Assembly (NCBI GenBank): GCA_951394045.1
Contig: OX595988.1
Coordinates: 1,178,001-1,242,000 of the forward strand
Origin: Nitzschia sp. DOCU1
Lineage: Eukaryota; Bacillariophyta; Bacillariophyceae; Bacillariales; Bacillariaceae
Direction of reading: 5' to 3'
Length of the DNA stretch: 64,000 nucleotides
Of the stretch, positions 53,510-64,000 are shown piece by piece. The translations under genes were made by a program, and so were the position numbers. Positions within the stretch are counted from its first letter, which is position 1, and the number at the start of each line of letters is the position of its first letter. The notes beneath the pieces were generated by a model that saw nothing but the letters and a program-made list of their open reading frames with translations, made no database searches and had not been told where the DNA came from.

Positions 53510-54367
53510 TCATCCTTTCTTTTGATTCTCCTGCAGTTGTCGCGCTTGATGAGGTGGCAAAATGGGTGGCGCCAACGGAGCAATGTATTGATCCTCCCGA
53601 ATATCGTAACTCATATCGGCATCCATCACGGTATACTCCTGTTCCCCCCAGCCCGACAAGTCACCGCATGCCAAAAACGAAATTACAGACTTTTCCAAGT
53701 TTGTAGAGTTGTCGAGAATGGTGTCGTCGCTGTTCAGCGCCAAATTGGAGACATTGCCGCCTTTGAATTGTTGACAGACCACAAAACTTTCCAGTGACGA
53801 ATTCCGCGAACTAGTAGGCTTTGCGACGGATACACGATCAAACAAGAGACGAAGCTGAGCATACAGCTGTCCCGCATGACGTCCACGAAAAATCTTGGCC
53901 ACAAATGTACCGCCCTCCACAAGAACATGGGTCGTAATTTTGACTGCCATGAGGAGCAACTGAGCTTGCAAGTACTCATCCAAATCGTGGAGGCCAGTCA
54001 CATCAGGTGCCCCATCACACACGACGAGTTCTGCGCGCTGATTGTTTTCAAAGGGCTTTAGAATCGCCTTGGCCGTCTCATAGGAGGTAATGTCACCCTG
54101 AAGACACAACACACCTTCAATCGGAGCCATGGGCTGTAAATCCACAGCGACAATATTGGGATGTTCGTCCGTCGACTCGATCCGATCCGCCAGGACTTGA
54201 CTCCAGGATCCCGGTGCCGCACAGAGATCCACTGCCCTCGTTACGCCTTGAAAGAGCTGGAATTCCGAATCCAGCTGTAAGAGTTTAAAGGCGGACCGAG
54301 CGCGATAGCCTAGCTCTTTGGCTCGACGATAAAATACGTCGCGTTTGTCTCGGGATAAACGCCCCAT
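53510..54367 (-). CDS. TRM7: tRNA 2'-O-ribose methyltransferase TRM7 (FtsJ family)
   Basis: A single exon of 285 residues from ATG 54367; the frame runs further upstream, but the family start [10 protein letters not shown] fixes this codon. The S-adenosylmethionine site is [14 protein letters not shown]. The K-D-K-E catalytic residues are found in [27 protein letters not shown] and SSLESFVV, in that order. TRM7 modifies positions 32 and 34 of the anticodon loop of tRNAs such as tRNA-Phe, with partner proteins (Trm732, Trm734). The C-terminal extension is short and ends in a Gln/Lys-rich tail, as in yeast. Confidence 0.93.
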   Translation of the reverse strand: MGRLSRDKRDVFYRRAKELGYRARSAFKLLQLDSEFQLFQGVTRAVDLCAAPGSWSQVLADRIESTDEHPNIVAVDLQPMAPIEGVLCLQGDITSYETAKAILKPFENNQRAELVVCDGAPDVTGLHDLDEYLQAQLLLMAVKITTHVLVEGGTFVAKIFRGRHAGQLYAQLRLLFDRVSVAKPTSSRNSSLESFVVCQQFKGGNVSNLALNSDDTILDNSTNLEKSVISFLACGDLSGWGEQEYTVMDADMSYDIREDQYIAPLAPPILPPHQARQLQENQKKG

Positions 54368-54795
54368 ACTTCCTGAGTAGCAGACGCTGTCCAACACAAA
54401 GAATGTGAACACAGGATCCACAATGTGGCAAGTCTTTCCGAATGTGTCCAAGAAAGGACCAGAGCGCATACAACGAAGTGGTTGGAGAGGCTTCGTGGAG
54501 GCGGCAGGGCAAAAACTTGCGCGGAAAAATGAGAGGCGACGAGATTCATTCGTGGGTCACGGGTGAATCTATCGAGTCGAACGCGCGAGCACAATCTCAA
54601 CGCACAAGCAAATCTTTTTGGCGCGAGAACCCCACGAGACGCCAAAGAGAAAAAGTCATCCGACATCAAATCGAAGAACATCCATCACGAATCAAAACCT
54701 TAAAGCAAACGACACTTACTACCAACACAACCATGAACAAAGCCAGCTAATGCAACACAACTTAGCACCAGACGACAAAGAATCACGGAGCAGCC
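54368..54795. other. Shared promoter of divergent TRM7 and NIPA-like genes
   Basis: About 430 bp between the two start codons. No feature beyond promoters is expected, and none was recognised. Confidence 0.4.
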
Positions 54796-55917
54796 ATGTT
54801 GTCAGTTTCAGAAACTGCGCAGGATGGGCCGATTCAGAACGTGACAATCTCCGTTTCCACCATGATCCTGAGTGGCTTACTGGCCGTGGCAGCAAGCATG
54901 GTCTTGGCATATCCAGAACATCAGGCACGAGAACAGGGTGAAAGGTTGGACACAAAGCGAACACTGTTCCTGATTGCGATTCACGTGACGTTGCTCGCAT
55001 TGTCCGCCTTTCTCGGAATTCTGGGAACCATTTATGGTCCAGTGGCGATTGCGGTTCCAGTTCAAACGGGCGCTCAATTGATTTGGAATATGCTGGCCAT
55101 GGGACTGGTGCTTCGAATGAGATGCTTCAACAAGACCCAGCGTATTGGCACGTACGTCGTGTCCCTCTCGGTACTTTCTCTCGTGGACGTTGGACCAGGA
55201 ACGCAAAACAACCAAAATATTCCGGCACTGCTCTCGTCGCCGGCTGCCATTGTCTGGATTTTGTTAATCCATGTGGTCATGGTCGTAGTGTCAGTGGAAA
55301 CCATCCAGTTCTTTTGGCAACGACGACGTCAACGGAGAGTGGAAGAGGGAAATCATATCGATCACGACGAGTCGTCGAGCCGAATGTTTTTCGTTCTTTT
55401 GATCGGTTGCACACTGACCAAAGTTGCCATGGCAACTTGTGGAAAGTGCCTTGGCTACCTCGAGGGAAGCGGGTTTGTACTAGCAGCATCCTACTATCTG
55501 GTGTCCGCTCTCTTGGGGCTTCTCTTTAGTATTACCTCATCCACCTACTGTGATCAGGGCCTGTTTACACCCGCTTGTGCCGCTGCCCTCATTTGGCTAA
55601 ACATGTTCACTGGTATCATCATTTGGGAGGATGGAAAAGTCATTCATGCATGGGTCGGCTATTTTTGTGCGCTATTATTGACTTGCTGTGGTGTTTATCT
55701 GCTAGCGGATATTGATTTGCTCAAAGAGTACCTCGTGTTCCGAATGCTGGATGCAGACGAGGATGCATCCTCTCTCGCGGCAACCGTCCTGTCCATACTC
55801 GAAGGCAGCCGCCATGACAACACAAGACAGCGACATTTGGTCACTGAGGAAGCGAATTCCACAGAATATCAAATTTTGGAACAACAGGATGAAGTGTCTA
55901 CAGTCTCTGCACCATGA
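54796..55917 (+). CDS. Multi-span membrane transporter, NIPA/drug-metabolite-transporter-like
   Basis: A single exon of 373 residues. Eight or nine hydrophobic spans are visible, among them MILSGLLAVAASMVLAY, TLFLIAIHVTLLALSAFLG and FCALLLTCCGVYLLA. The stretch GPVAIAVPVQTGAQLIWNML and the late span pattern resemble the NIPA magnesium-transporter and DMT folds. A charged loop lies in the middle (WQRRRQRRVEEG), and the C-terminal 60 residues are hydrophilic. The ATG at 54796 follows CAGCC. Substrate (magnesium or another small solute) and membrane are not known; assignment to NIPA is tentative. Confidence 0.55.
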   Translation: MLSVSETAQDGPIQNVTISVSTMILSGLLAVAASMVLAYPEHQAREQGERLDTKRTLFLIAIHVTLLALSAFLGILGTIYGPVAIAVPVQTGAQLIWNMLAMGLVLRMRCFNKTQRIGTYVVSLSVLSLVDVGPGTQNNQNIPALLSSPAAIVWILLIHVVMVVVSVETIQFFWQRRRQRRVEEGNHIDHDESSSRMFFVLLIGCTLTKVAMATCGKCLGYLEGSGFVLAASYYLVSALLGLLFSITSSTYCDQGLFTPACAAALIWLNMFTGIIIWEDGKVIHAWVGYFCALLLTCCGVYLLADIDLLKEYLVFRMLDADEDASSLAATVLSILEGSRHDNTRQRHLVTEEANSTEYQILEQQDEVSTVSAP

Positions 55918-55942
55918 TCGACTGAAAAACCACGCCGGATTT

Positions 55943-57370
55943 TCACTTGGATCGAGTCTGTAAATATTCACGATAACAATCCAGCAACAGTCCGGCTCCT
56001 TTCTCAATGTCTTCCATATCCAAGTCGGCAAAGCACAGACGCGCCCATCGTCGGCAGTCGTTCAGTGTGGAACTCGCAGCATCGTTGGGGCCACTGACAT
56101 CGCACCTTTCTCCGGGCAGGAACCGAATTCCCCGCTCGGAGCACAATTCCAACAAGTCTTTGGTATCATCCACGCCATCAAAGGTCAACCAGATGAAATA
56201 TCCTCCCAAGGGCCGCGTTTCCAGGCGAATGCCCTCGTCGGCTTGTAAAATCTGGCAAAGCCTCTCACTGCGTTCTCGAAAGGCAGTGTTGAGTTTCGCC
56301 AGCACACGATCTCCAATACCAGTGCTCAGAGACGCGTACATCAACTCTCCAATCAGCGGGGTGCAACCTCCTTGGCTTTGAATGTAGCCCAAGTCTTCGA
56401 GAGACTGAACGATGGACTTGGGACCTTCGATCCAGCCGCATCTGATACCGGGCGAAAATATTTTGGTAAACGATGACACTGTCACACAGCAACCCGAAGA
56501 AGATTCGCCATTGTCTACCGATCCCCGGAGGTGACTATCTATCACGGCCATGCGTGCTGGTCGAGGCCCATCGCTCTCGGCATTTCTCCAGTCCAATAAA
56601 TGATACACCTCGTCGGCCACCACCATGATTCCATACTTTTGCGCCAAGCAAGCCAGCCTCCAACGATCTTCAATGGGCATGACTCGTGCAGTTGGATTTT
56701 GATGTGTAGGAATAATATAAATCATCTTTGGTGGCTTTAGCTCGCCTGATTGTAGAGAGTGCTCGAGTCGATCCAAATCAATGCCTCCCGGACTGTCCTC
56801 TTTCATGGGCAAGGTATGGACATGCAATCCGTGAGACTGAAAAATGCCAGCCGCTAGAAAATACGTCGGCCGCTCAATGAGCACCACATCCCCGGGAGAT
56901 GTTTGCGTCGTACAGAGCATATCCAGTCCATGGGACACCCCATGAGTCATGAAAAATTCCGTCGTCGGGATGGGACTCTCTGTCGCGACGGATGGATGAG
57001 AGCCTAGATCGTCACTGTGAGCATGTCGATCCATAAAGGCACGCAGTTCGTCCAGTAGTTGCGGATGGCCAGGATCCGATTTTGGATAGTTGAGCGAGTC
57101 TTTCAATCGTTCTTCGTTGGACGGCAATGCCACTTTGGCAAAGATTTCTTTAATCTCCTGAAGAGGTAACAGTTTGCGGTTCGGATGACCCTTGGCAAAA
57201 TTGATCATGGTGGTGTTTTTCTTTTCTGTAACAGTAGAAACTAATGGAATGGATGCGGTCGACAAGGCTCTCAGCGCCAATCGTCTCGCACTTCGACACG
57301 ATGATGCAGCAACAGGCAATGTCGGATAAAATGGAAGCAAAGTTAGGACGCCCAAGCTCGGCAGCAACAT
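55943..57370 (-). CDS. Class I PLP aminotransferase (2-aminoadipate/kynurenine type)
   Basis: A single exon. From the ATG at 57370 it has 475 residues; the GTG at 57388 is rejected. The conserved part starts near the internal Met at 57208 (MINFAKGHPN), and the preceding about 54 residues hold a hydrophobic stretch and Arg-rich RSARRLALRALS, a possible mitochondrial presequence. Fold-type I motifs are all present: THGVSHGLDML, PTYFLAAGIF, IIPTHQNPTARVM, VADEVYHLL, and the PLP lysine in SSFTKIFSPGIRCGWIEG. The order fits the MocR/LysN-ARO8 subgroup that acts on aminoadipate, aromatic or branched amino acids. Substrate cannot be read from sequence. Confidence 0.82.
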   Translation of the reverse strand: MLLPSLGVLTLLPFYPTLPVAASSCRSARRLALRALSTASIPLVSTVTEKKNTTMINFAKGHPNRKLLPLQEIKEIFAKVALPSNEERLKDSLNYPKSDPGHPQLLDELRAFMDRHAHSDDLGSHPSVATESPIPTTEFFMTHGVSHGLDMLCTTQTSPGDVVLIERPTYFLAAGIFQSHGLHVHTLPMKEDSPGGIDLDRLEHSLQSGELKPPKMIYIIPTHQNPTARVMPIEDRWRLACLAQKYGIMVVADEVYHLLDWRNAESDGPRPARMAVIDSHLRGSVDNGESSSGCCVTVSSFTKIFSPGIRCGWIEGPKSIVQSLEDLGYIQSQGGCTPLIGELMYASLSTGIGDRVLAKLNTAFRERSERLCQILQADEGIRLETRPLGGYFIWLTFDGVDDTKDLLELCSERGIRFLPGERCDVSGPNDAASSTLNDCRRWARLCFADLDMEDIEKGAGLLLDCYREYLQTRSK

Positions 57371-57904
57371 TACCGGATGGATCGACACTTTATTTCTGCA
57401 GCGGCAAACCCCACTGTGTCAAAACTTATGACCCCAAAGGCTTGGCAATTGCGAGACACCAGATACGTTTTGTGAGAAACGTTCTTGATCACATCAATAT
57501 AGTGCAAGTTTGGATAGTGAAGGCGTCGGTCGGAGAGGTGTATCGAATGGCGGCGGTTGCAGAAAAATGATGTCATGCGCGCGGTCGCAGTGATCGCGCG
57601 ATCTTTTCAATTTAAGTCGCCGGAGTCATTATGACTTGTTGGATTCGCGTACGTACGTGTCAGCATGTAGTTTTGGCGGACCAATCACATCATCATTGCC
57701 ACCACCTTGAACATCGACATCACCATCACACCATCATCCTTCGATGCGATGTCGTGTCGTCCCCCAAAGAAGAGCAGGGCTCCCATCGCATCACAGAGTA
57801 AAAACAACAAAAGTAACTTCTTTGAAAAAGTCAGGTGAAGAGCCTACTTCTAGGTTTTGTCTGCAAAGAGAGTGGCCGAACAGAGTTGGATCTGCAGAAA
57901 AATC
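57371..57904. other. Shared promoter of divergent aminotransferase and phosphoglycerate mutase genes
   Basis: About 530 bp. A CCAAT-like word (ACCAATCACATC) lies near 57679-57690. No other feature was recognised. Confidence 0.4.
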
Positions 57905-59811
57905 ATGGCCGTGACGATGGTGCGAGGAATGACGAAATCCGTGAGGTGTCATCCATCTCAAGGTGTGGCCACTTGGAACATCCGGCAGACTTTCACACGA
58001 CAAATTCATGGACTCGCATCCTCCATGGGACGTTTCCATGTGGATCCATGTTCCGAATCAACGTCACGTGGTAGTAGATACTACTGCCGTTCTTCGCCTC
58101 CCACGGAACAGCCATCGTTGAAGCGGCCACGATCTTGCCTGTCGACGCGTCGTCCATTTTCGTCGTATGACGACCAGTTCAAGTACATTCCACCACAAAA
58201 GATAACAACCCCAGACAAAACGAAGAACGACGTGAAACCAGACAGTCAGAGGATCAGCATTGGCGATCAAAATGGAGCACCCATTAGTGGTTCCTTCATT
58301 AGTCACATCACGAGTGGCGGAACACCGTGCGACCCAGCTCCGCCTCCGTTTCACCTGGCCGATTTTGGAGAAGAATCTCTGTACACTCTGGTATTGTTAC
58401 GTCATGGCGAGTCCGAATGGAACAAATTAAATCGATATACAGGCTGGGTAGATGTCGAGTTGACCCCGGAGGGAAAGAAGGAAGCCCGTGATGCGGGTCG
58501 CCTACTTTTTGAGAATGGAATTGAAATCGACCACGCCTTTACGTCAGTGCTGAGGCGGGCCTCCTTTTCTTGCAACATGGCGCTGAATACAGCCCGACAG
58601 CATTGGGTACCGGTAACGAAATCGTGGCGTCTCAATGAACGGCACTATGGGGCACTGCAGGGATACAATAAAGATACTGCATTTCGGGAGTTGGGCCTCG
58701 ACCAGGAGTTGGTCATGCAAATGAGACGAAGCTATGATGTGAGGCCACCAATTATGCAAGACAACCACCCTTATTGGCATGGGAATGATAGAAGGTGCGA
58801 CATCAAAAGAAGATATGGAGTGATATTGTGAAGTGTTCAGATTTCCCCTCAGCTCGGTTCGGTTTATTGTACACCTCTTTTTTTCATTAGATACCGCAAA
58901 TTATCGCCGGAACAGTTAGAACGCACCCGTGCAGAGTCCTTGAAAGATACGGCGGATCGGATCATGCCGTTCTACAATTCCGTCATTGCCCCTTCGCTTC
59001 GGTCAGGGAACCGGTGTTTGGTTGTCTCCCACGCGAATACGATCCGGACGCTCATCAAACAAATCGACAATATTAGTGACGAAGATATCAAGGGTATGTC
59101 GATTCCTACGGGCATTCCACTGCTATATCGATTGGATAAGGATCTCAAGCCGGTGGATCCCATTCGAGAGCTAGAATTTCGATATTTGGTGGAACCCAAA
59201 GGGTACGTAATCTTGCGGAGCGATTGTGCATGACGACGACTTTTCATAGGCTGACTCTAGGCGTGGAATGCAGCTATACATGGGGTACAGATCTCAAACA
59301 TGGCTTCCACGGTGTCTATCTCGGTGACGTGAAGCGTCTACAGGACATTCAATCCAAACGCGACACGACCAATCGAAATTGGCAACGCGTCATTCTGTAC
59401 AACATTGCAAAGAGTTTGCATGAGGAAGTACCCACCAAAGGAGATGAGGTTGATACGAGTGCCAAGGGCGGTGATTCTGTCTTTCCCAAGGACCTTGATC
59501 GACGCTTTGTATACGAGACACGGCAACTATGGTGGAAACTTCATGAAAAGATGCAACAACCCGAATATGCAAATATGTTACTTCTTGTGAGAATGAAGGA
59601 TGAACTGGAGGAGCGATTTTTTGTCAAGAAGCAACGGTATATCACGTTTGGTACCTACGAAAAGATTGTTAACAAACTGCACGTTGATACAGAAGGCCAT
59701 GTGGTGGAACCTTTTGTCGAGATTGCTGAACGTCAAGATCGGGAGGAGCGACAGCGCATGTACTATGAGAGTGTGACGCAAGATATGGAAGAGGACTACG
59801 CTACCAAATAG
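57905..59811 (+). CDS. Phosphoglycerate mutase (cofactor-dependent type), organelle-targeted, with C-terminal extension
   Basis: Three exons: 57905-58794, 58891-59202 and 59250-59811, 587 residues. Introns are 96 and 47 bp; the joins read GNDRRYRKLS and EPKGLTLG. The start MAVTMVRGMTKSVRCHP... is basic and rich in Thr/Ser, like a mitochondrial presequence, followed by about 120 variable residues. The catalytic core is clear: LLRHGESEWN (His167 region), ERHYGALQGYNKD, and the second His in VSHANTIRTLI (usual form AHGNSLR), then MSIPTGIPLLYRLD. About 190 further residues follow the core (TWGTDLKHGFHGVYLGD ... ), unlike the usual end soon after the EFRYL motif. Diatoms carry the lower half of glycolysis in mitochondria, which fits the presequence. 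The extension has no recognised domain. Confidence 0.83.
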
Positions 59812-60475
59812 AAAACGATCGAGAAGAGGTACTTGCTATTGCCTCTAGCTATAATAATCTATTCTAATAGTAGTATTCTAGTGCCTAGTAGAAAGAAGAA
59901 GAACCCCTCTCTCTAGAGTAGCACGCGTCTTACCTGAATGGTTATTTGGCAATAGCTGACACCAGGGCCCATCTCGGAATTGCTGGAGAGGCTAGTCATC
60001 GTGGTCAAGCAAATAGCTACGGATGTAGACAGAGCCTGCTGACGGGTGTAGTATTCATAGTAACAAAGTGTGAAGCGCTATGATACCCTTGCCCACCCTC
60101 TACACGTTCCGAACGTGCAATGCTATTGAGTCGTTCTACAAGACTCCGTGGCATGCCATACTCACAAAATCGTCGGCCCACCCCGGAATGGACTTTAGTC
60201 ACATGAGTCATTTTTCGAACCGTTGAGAAGGATTATTTAGGATTCCGGTAATATTCCACGTAGACTTTGCTACGGTCCCAACGCAACAGCCAATGAAATG
60301 GGAAATGCCGCCTCGCTGGCTTTCTCGTCATTTGCGCGCCTTGCGGGGGGGTCGTTTTTTCGCGGTGCTCTCCCTCGGCTCAGCGTCCTCAGAGCCACTT
60401 CCTTTCGTCGATCAACATCGGCGAGTCTATTTTACATCTGTTGTAGTGTTTTGAAAGGAAGAGGAACGAGTCAAG
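59812..60475. other. Intergenic region before ARF1
   Basis: About 660 bp. AT-rich TAGTAG/CTATTC runs lie at 59850-59895, in the 3' region of the mutase gene. A CCAAT box lies at 60289-60293 and an upstream ATG at 60298 opens a frame that runs over the ARF1 first exon. No RNA gene was found. Confidence 0.4.
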
Positions 60476-61463
<988 letters not shown>

Positions 61464-62029
61464 ACCTGCTGTTTTTAGTATCAAGTGAACGTGGATTTAT
61501 GTCTGGGAGTAACAAACAATATTCGATAAAATTGTATTTGGGATTGTGGGCGGGATGAACACGAGATCGGAATCCCTCGACGCAACCTTCCATCATCTGA
61601 TAGGAACATATGCACTCTAGAATACAAGACAGTGGTATACAAATGGCGCAGGCTTGCTTGATGGGTTGATCACTCTTGTCATGAAAAGTATCTTTCTAAA
61701 ATACAATTTGCGGTATTGTGTTGAGCGTTTTGTCTTGAGTTGGCTTGCTGCGATCATTGTTTATTCTGTTCAACTCTGTAGTCCATGACTCGAATCGCTG
61801 TCGCGACATACTCTAGTAGGCTGGGGCTCCTCGGCCAACTGCGGCGCCTTCGTCTATGGCAATGACCTTTCACTGTTCCTCAGCCTCCGTCAAACGCTAA
61901 CCTTTAGCTAAAGTCTCGCTTTTTCCAGTCGATTCTACGGGAACTACAATATGAACAGCAAGCAAACACTACTCGGGGTAACTAAAGCAACAACATCGTA
62001 CTAGCATGCTTTTCATAACGTGGGTGCGT
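61464..62029. other. Spacer between convergent ARF1 and EBP2 genes
   Basis: About 565 bp of 3' regions with T-rich runs. No gene or RNA was recognised. Confidence 0.4.
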
Positions 62030-63461
62030 CTACCTACGGGCTCGTTTCGCGTCTCGGGCCCTCTTACCTTGCCGCCCAGCGCCAGCTCCAGACCCAGCAC
62101 CTTTGCCGCTGGCACTCTTCTTTGTACCCATGCCGGGGAAGTTACCTCTTGGATTGAATCCCGAAACGTCATTCATGGACGCCCGATCATTTTGTTTGAA
62201 ACGGCCCTTCTTTCCACCAAAGCCATACTTGCGATTTGCTGCTTCCCGTTTCTTGTTGGGCCCCCCTTTCATATACACTTCATCCGCATCGTCCCGCAAA
62301 GCACCACCACGATTTCGGGCAGCTGTATTGGCCCACTCCTCGACTTCCTGAAAGTGCTCTCGCTTTCGCTTGGCCTTCTCTGCTTGCTTGTTGGCTTGGG
62401 ACTCTTTTGCGCGGAGCTTGTGCTCGCGATTGGACTTGCGCTGTGCCACAGCTTCCATCTTTTTGGTTTCGAAGATGAGTCTGTCCTTGACCTTGGCCAT
62501 GTGGTCTGCGGGGATAAAGCACAACGATGAGCTTCATCAAGTTAAAATTATTCACCTGCGCCGATCTTCCGATGAAAAACTTACCGTCGGTTTTGATCAT
62601 TTCAGCAAAGAAATCATCAGGGCGTGCAAAGGGGATGCCAGCTTCTTTGCACTTGAGTCGAGCGGCATGGACCGCCTCCAATGCAGAGTTGTAAAATGCT
62701 ACCTCACGTTTAAGATCATCATGGATATCCAGTGGACTGCTATCATCACCAATTTTCTCCCCAAAAGGCAAGGGGGTTGGCGGGACGATGTGAAAGGTCT
62801 CGGCCCAAGGCAATTTCGTATGCGATGCCACCAACTCGGCGGTTACCACAGATAGAGCCTTGGAATTTACCTGGTTATTCTTGGTCAGACGCTGTGCCTT
62901 ATCATCCACTTCGTCGTCCTCCTCCTCTTCATCGTCGTCTTCATCGCTGTCCTTCTCGTCCCCAGACTCTTCATCACCGCTTTTCTCTTCTTCTACGGCA
63001 TCGGCGGGTGCCTCAGTAGTGACCGGCAACTTGGCCTCTTCGTCCTCATCACTATCAGATTCAGATTCCTCATCGCCACTATTTTCTTCACTTCCACTGA
63101 CATCTTTTTCGTCTTCAGCTTTTGCGCCGCTGGTTTTCTCGTTTACGGCGCCGGCTTTACCCTTCTTTTTTGGCTGGTCTTCGTCATCACTAGAACCCAA
63201 GGTATCCTCTTCAAATTCTTCGTCGTTTTTGCCCTCCTCCTTTGCCTTCTTTAGAGCCTCAAGGACTTTGTCGAACTTTCCGGCCTCAATTTGTTGACGA
63301 AGATCTTTGGCTTTTGTCGTCCATTGACTCTCTGGAATTTCTTCGTCGTCCGAATCGGACATTTCTTCCAAAGCCTGCATGGTTACTCGCTCAGCCGCTG
63401 CCTTCTCTTGAGCTGGTGAAACCTTTTCCTTTTTTGACGACTTGCTCTTCTTCTTTGCCAT
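62030..63461 (-). CDS. EBP2: rRNA-processing protein EBP2
   Basis: Two exons: 63461-62585 and 62505-62030, 450 residues; the 79-bp intron joins IKTD to DHMAKVKDRL. The start is ATG 63461 (MAKKKSKSSKK). The N-terminal half is highly acidic with runs of Asp/Glu (DSDEDDDEEEEDDEVDD), typical of nucleolar factors. The conserved EBP2 core is FYNSALEAVHAARLKCKEAG, then PFARPDDFFAEMIKTDDHM and the coiled-coil ETKKMEAVAQRK. The C-terminus is basic and Gly-rich (GKGAGSGAGAGRQGKRARDAKRARR cut in parts), fitting nucleolar RNA association. EBP2 is needed for maturation of the 27S pre-rRNA and 60S assembly. Identification rests on the core and order of regions. Confidence 0.88.
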
Positions 63462-63966
63462 GATTAATGCTGGTGGTATGGTCAATAAAGAACGGAAACA
63501 ACAATCTCACCTCTAGAAGTAACATCAAGAAATAGAGACGAGCAATCACTTGTTGGGTGGAGCTTTCGAAGAAAAGAAATCCACCAAAGAAAAGGCAATC
63601 GACGACGGATTGATTGGTTTTGGTTTCATAGCCCCACGGAAGACAACCAGACGGGTCCAGTAGGTCAAAGCGAGCGATGACGACGAGGTCGAGAGGGGGC
63701 GGCCGGCCAGACGAGTTATTTTGTGGAGCATGGAACCGTCTGTCCGTCTTCAAACTTCGCCGATCGCTGCATTCCCGTGTCGGAGCGAAGTTCGTGATTC
63801 GCCGATCTTGCAATTGGAGTTGGCAAGAAGGAGAAGGATGCCGAGAAAGCCAATCAACCGGTCGAGACCGAAGCGGACGAGATCTAAGATCTCCTTCGCA
63901 TCTTCCCACATTTCCTCTTCGTGTCACTAAGACTCCCTTGACACTAAATCTCAACAGTTTATAACC
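63462..63966. other. Shared promoter of EBP2 and the last gene
   Basis: About 505 bp between divergent start codons. The frames on both strands here (63391-63954 minus, 63677-63964 plus) overlap and have no recognised domain. Confidence 0.4.
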
Positions 63967-64000
63967 ATGAAGTTCATTGCAACTTTTACCTTCTCGCTCT
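63967..64000 (+). CDS. Start of a secreted or plastid-targeted protein (cut by window edge)
   Basis: Only eleven codons are visible: ATG in a good context (ATAACCATGA) followed by KFIATFTFSL, a classical signal-peptide start with one Lys and then hydrophobic residues. Many diatom light-harvesting and other plastid proteins start in this way, but nothing more can be said. Confidence 0.5.
   Translation, partial: MKFIATFTFSL

Noticed and set aside
53014..53706. Plus-strand frame of 230 residues overlapping TRM7
   Set aside because: The overlapped part is clearly the antisense of a conserved TRM7 exon; composition is odd and no domain is seen.
62860..63297. Ser/Leu-rich plus-strand frame opposite EBP2
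   Set aside because: It is the reverse complement of the EBP2 acidic tract; low-complexity shadow.

Overview
The window is nuclear DNA of a photosynthetic stramenopile, most probably a pennate diatom of the Phaeodactylum type (species not proven). The reasons are: short GT-AG introns of about 47-225 bp; gene-dense, strand-mixed layout; single-copy eukaryotic housekeeping genes (PRP4, MSH5, topoisomerase II, ORC2, TRM7, EBP2, ARF1); several proteins that start with a secretory signal followed by a Phe at the cleavage site, the 'ASAFAP-like' bipartite plastid signal of diatoms; and a protein with two DUF6824-like domains, a family I know mainly from diatoms. Exon junctions below were deduced by eye from GT/AG sites, reading frame and family conservation. 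Many long reading frames begin at TTG/GTG upstream of the real ATG, so starts were moved to the first sensible ATG.

Layout. 1-11.8 kb: edge of a secreted alpha-carbonic anhydrase (-), splicing factor PRP4 (+), meiotic MSH5 (+), convergent with a compact type II topoisomerase with a mitochondrial-like presequence (-), then a DUF6824 protein (+). 12-22 kb: a plastid-targeted MerT/MerP-like metal membrane protein (+), an ACC-synthase-like aminotransferase (+), a large SNF2 ATPase with F-box, RING-like and internal bromodomain (-), and a LarC-like protein (-). 22-30 kb: two tandem paralogous SGNH-like type II membrane proteins (-) with a multidomain secreted trypsin between them (-). 30-36 kb: GT23-like fucosyltransferase (+), ORC2 (-), an unknown type I membrane protein (+), a CPBP/CAAX protease (-). 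36-48 kb is rich in plastid genes: phytoene-desaturase-like FAD oxidoreductase (+), TTL-like ATP-grasp (-), stearoyl-ACP desaturase (-), PPR-SMR protein (+), fibrillin/PAP protein with acidic repeats (-). 48-64 kb: small membrane proteins, a glutathione S-transferase (-), an MBL-like DUF4336-type protein (+), TRM7 (-), a NIPA-like transporter (+), a class I aminotransferase (-), an organelle-targeted phosphoglycerate mutase with a long C-terminal extension (+), ARF1 (+), EBP2 (-) and the start of a secreted or plastid protein (+).

No operons, rRNA, tRNA, CRISPR arrays, transposons or viral genes were recognised. Genes are mostly independent units; the links are shared promoters between divergent pairs (SGNH-B/GT23, TRM7/NIPA-like, aminotransferase/PGAM), very short convergent gaps (MSH5/TOP2, aminotransferase/SNF2, GT23/ORC2), and the tandem duplication at 22-30 kb. 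The most unusual items are the SNF2 protein with a bromodomain inside its ATPase core, the plastid MerT/MerP-like fusion, the presequence-bearing topoisomerase II without a C-terminal domain, the eukaryotic LarC homologue, and the SGNH-like tandem pair.
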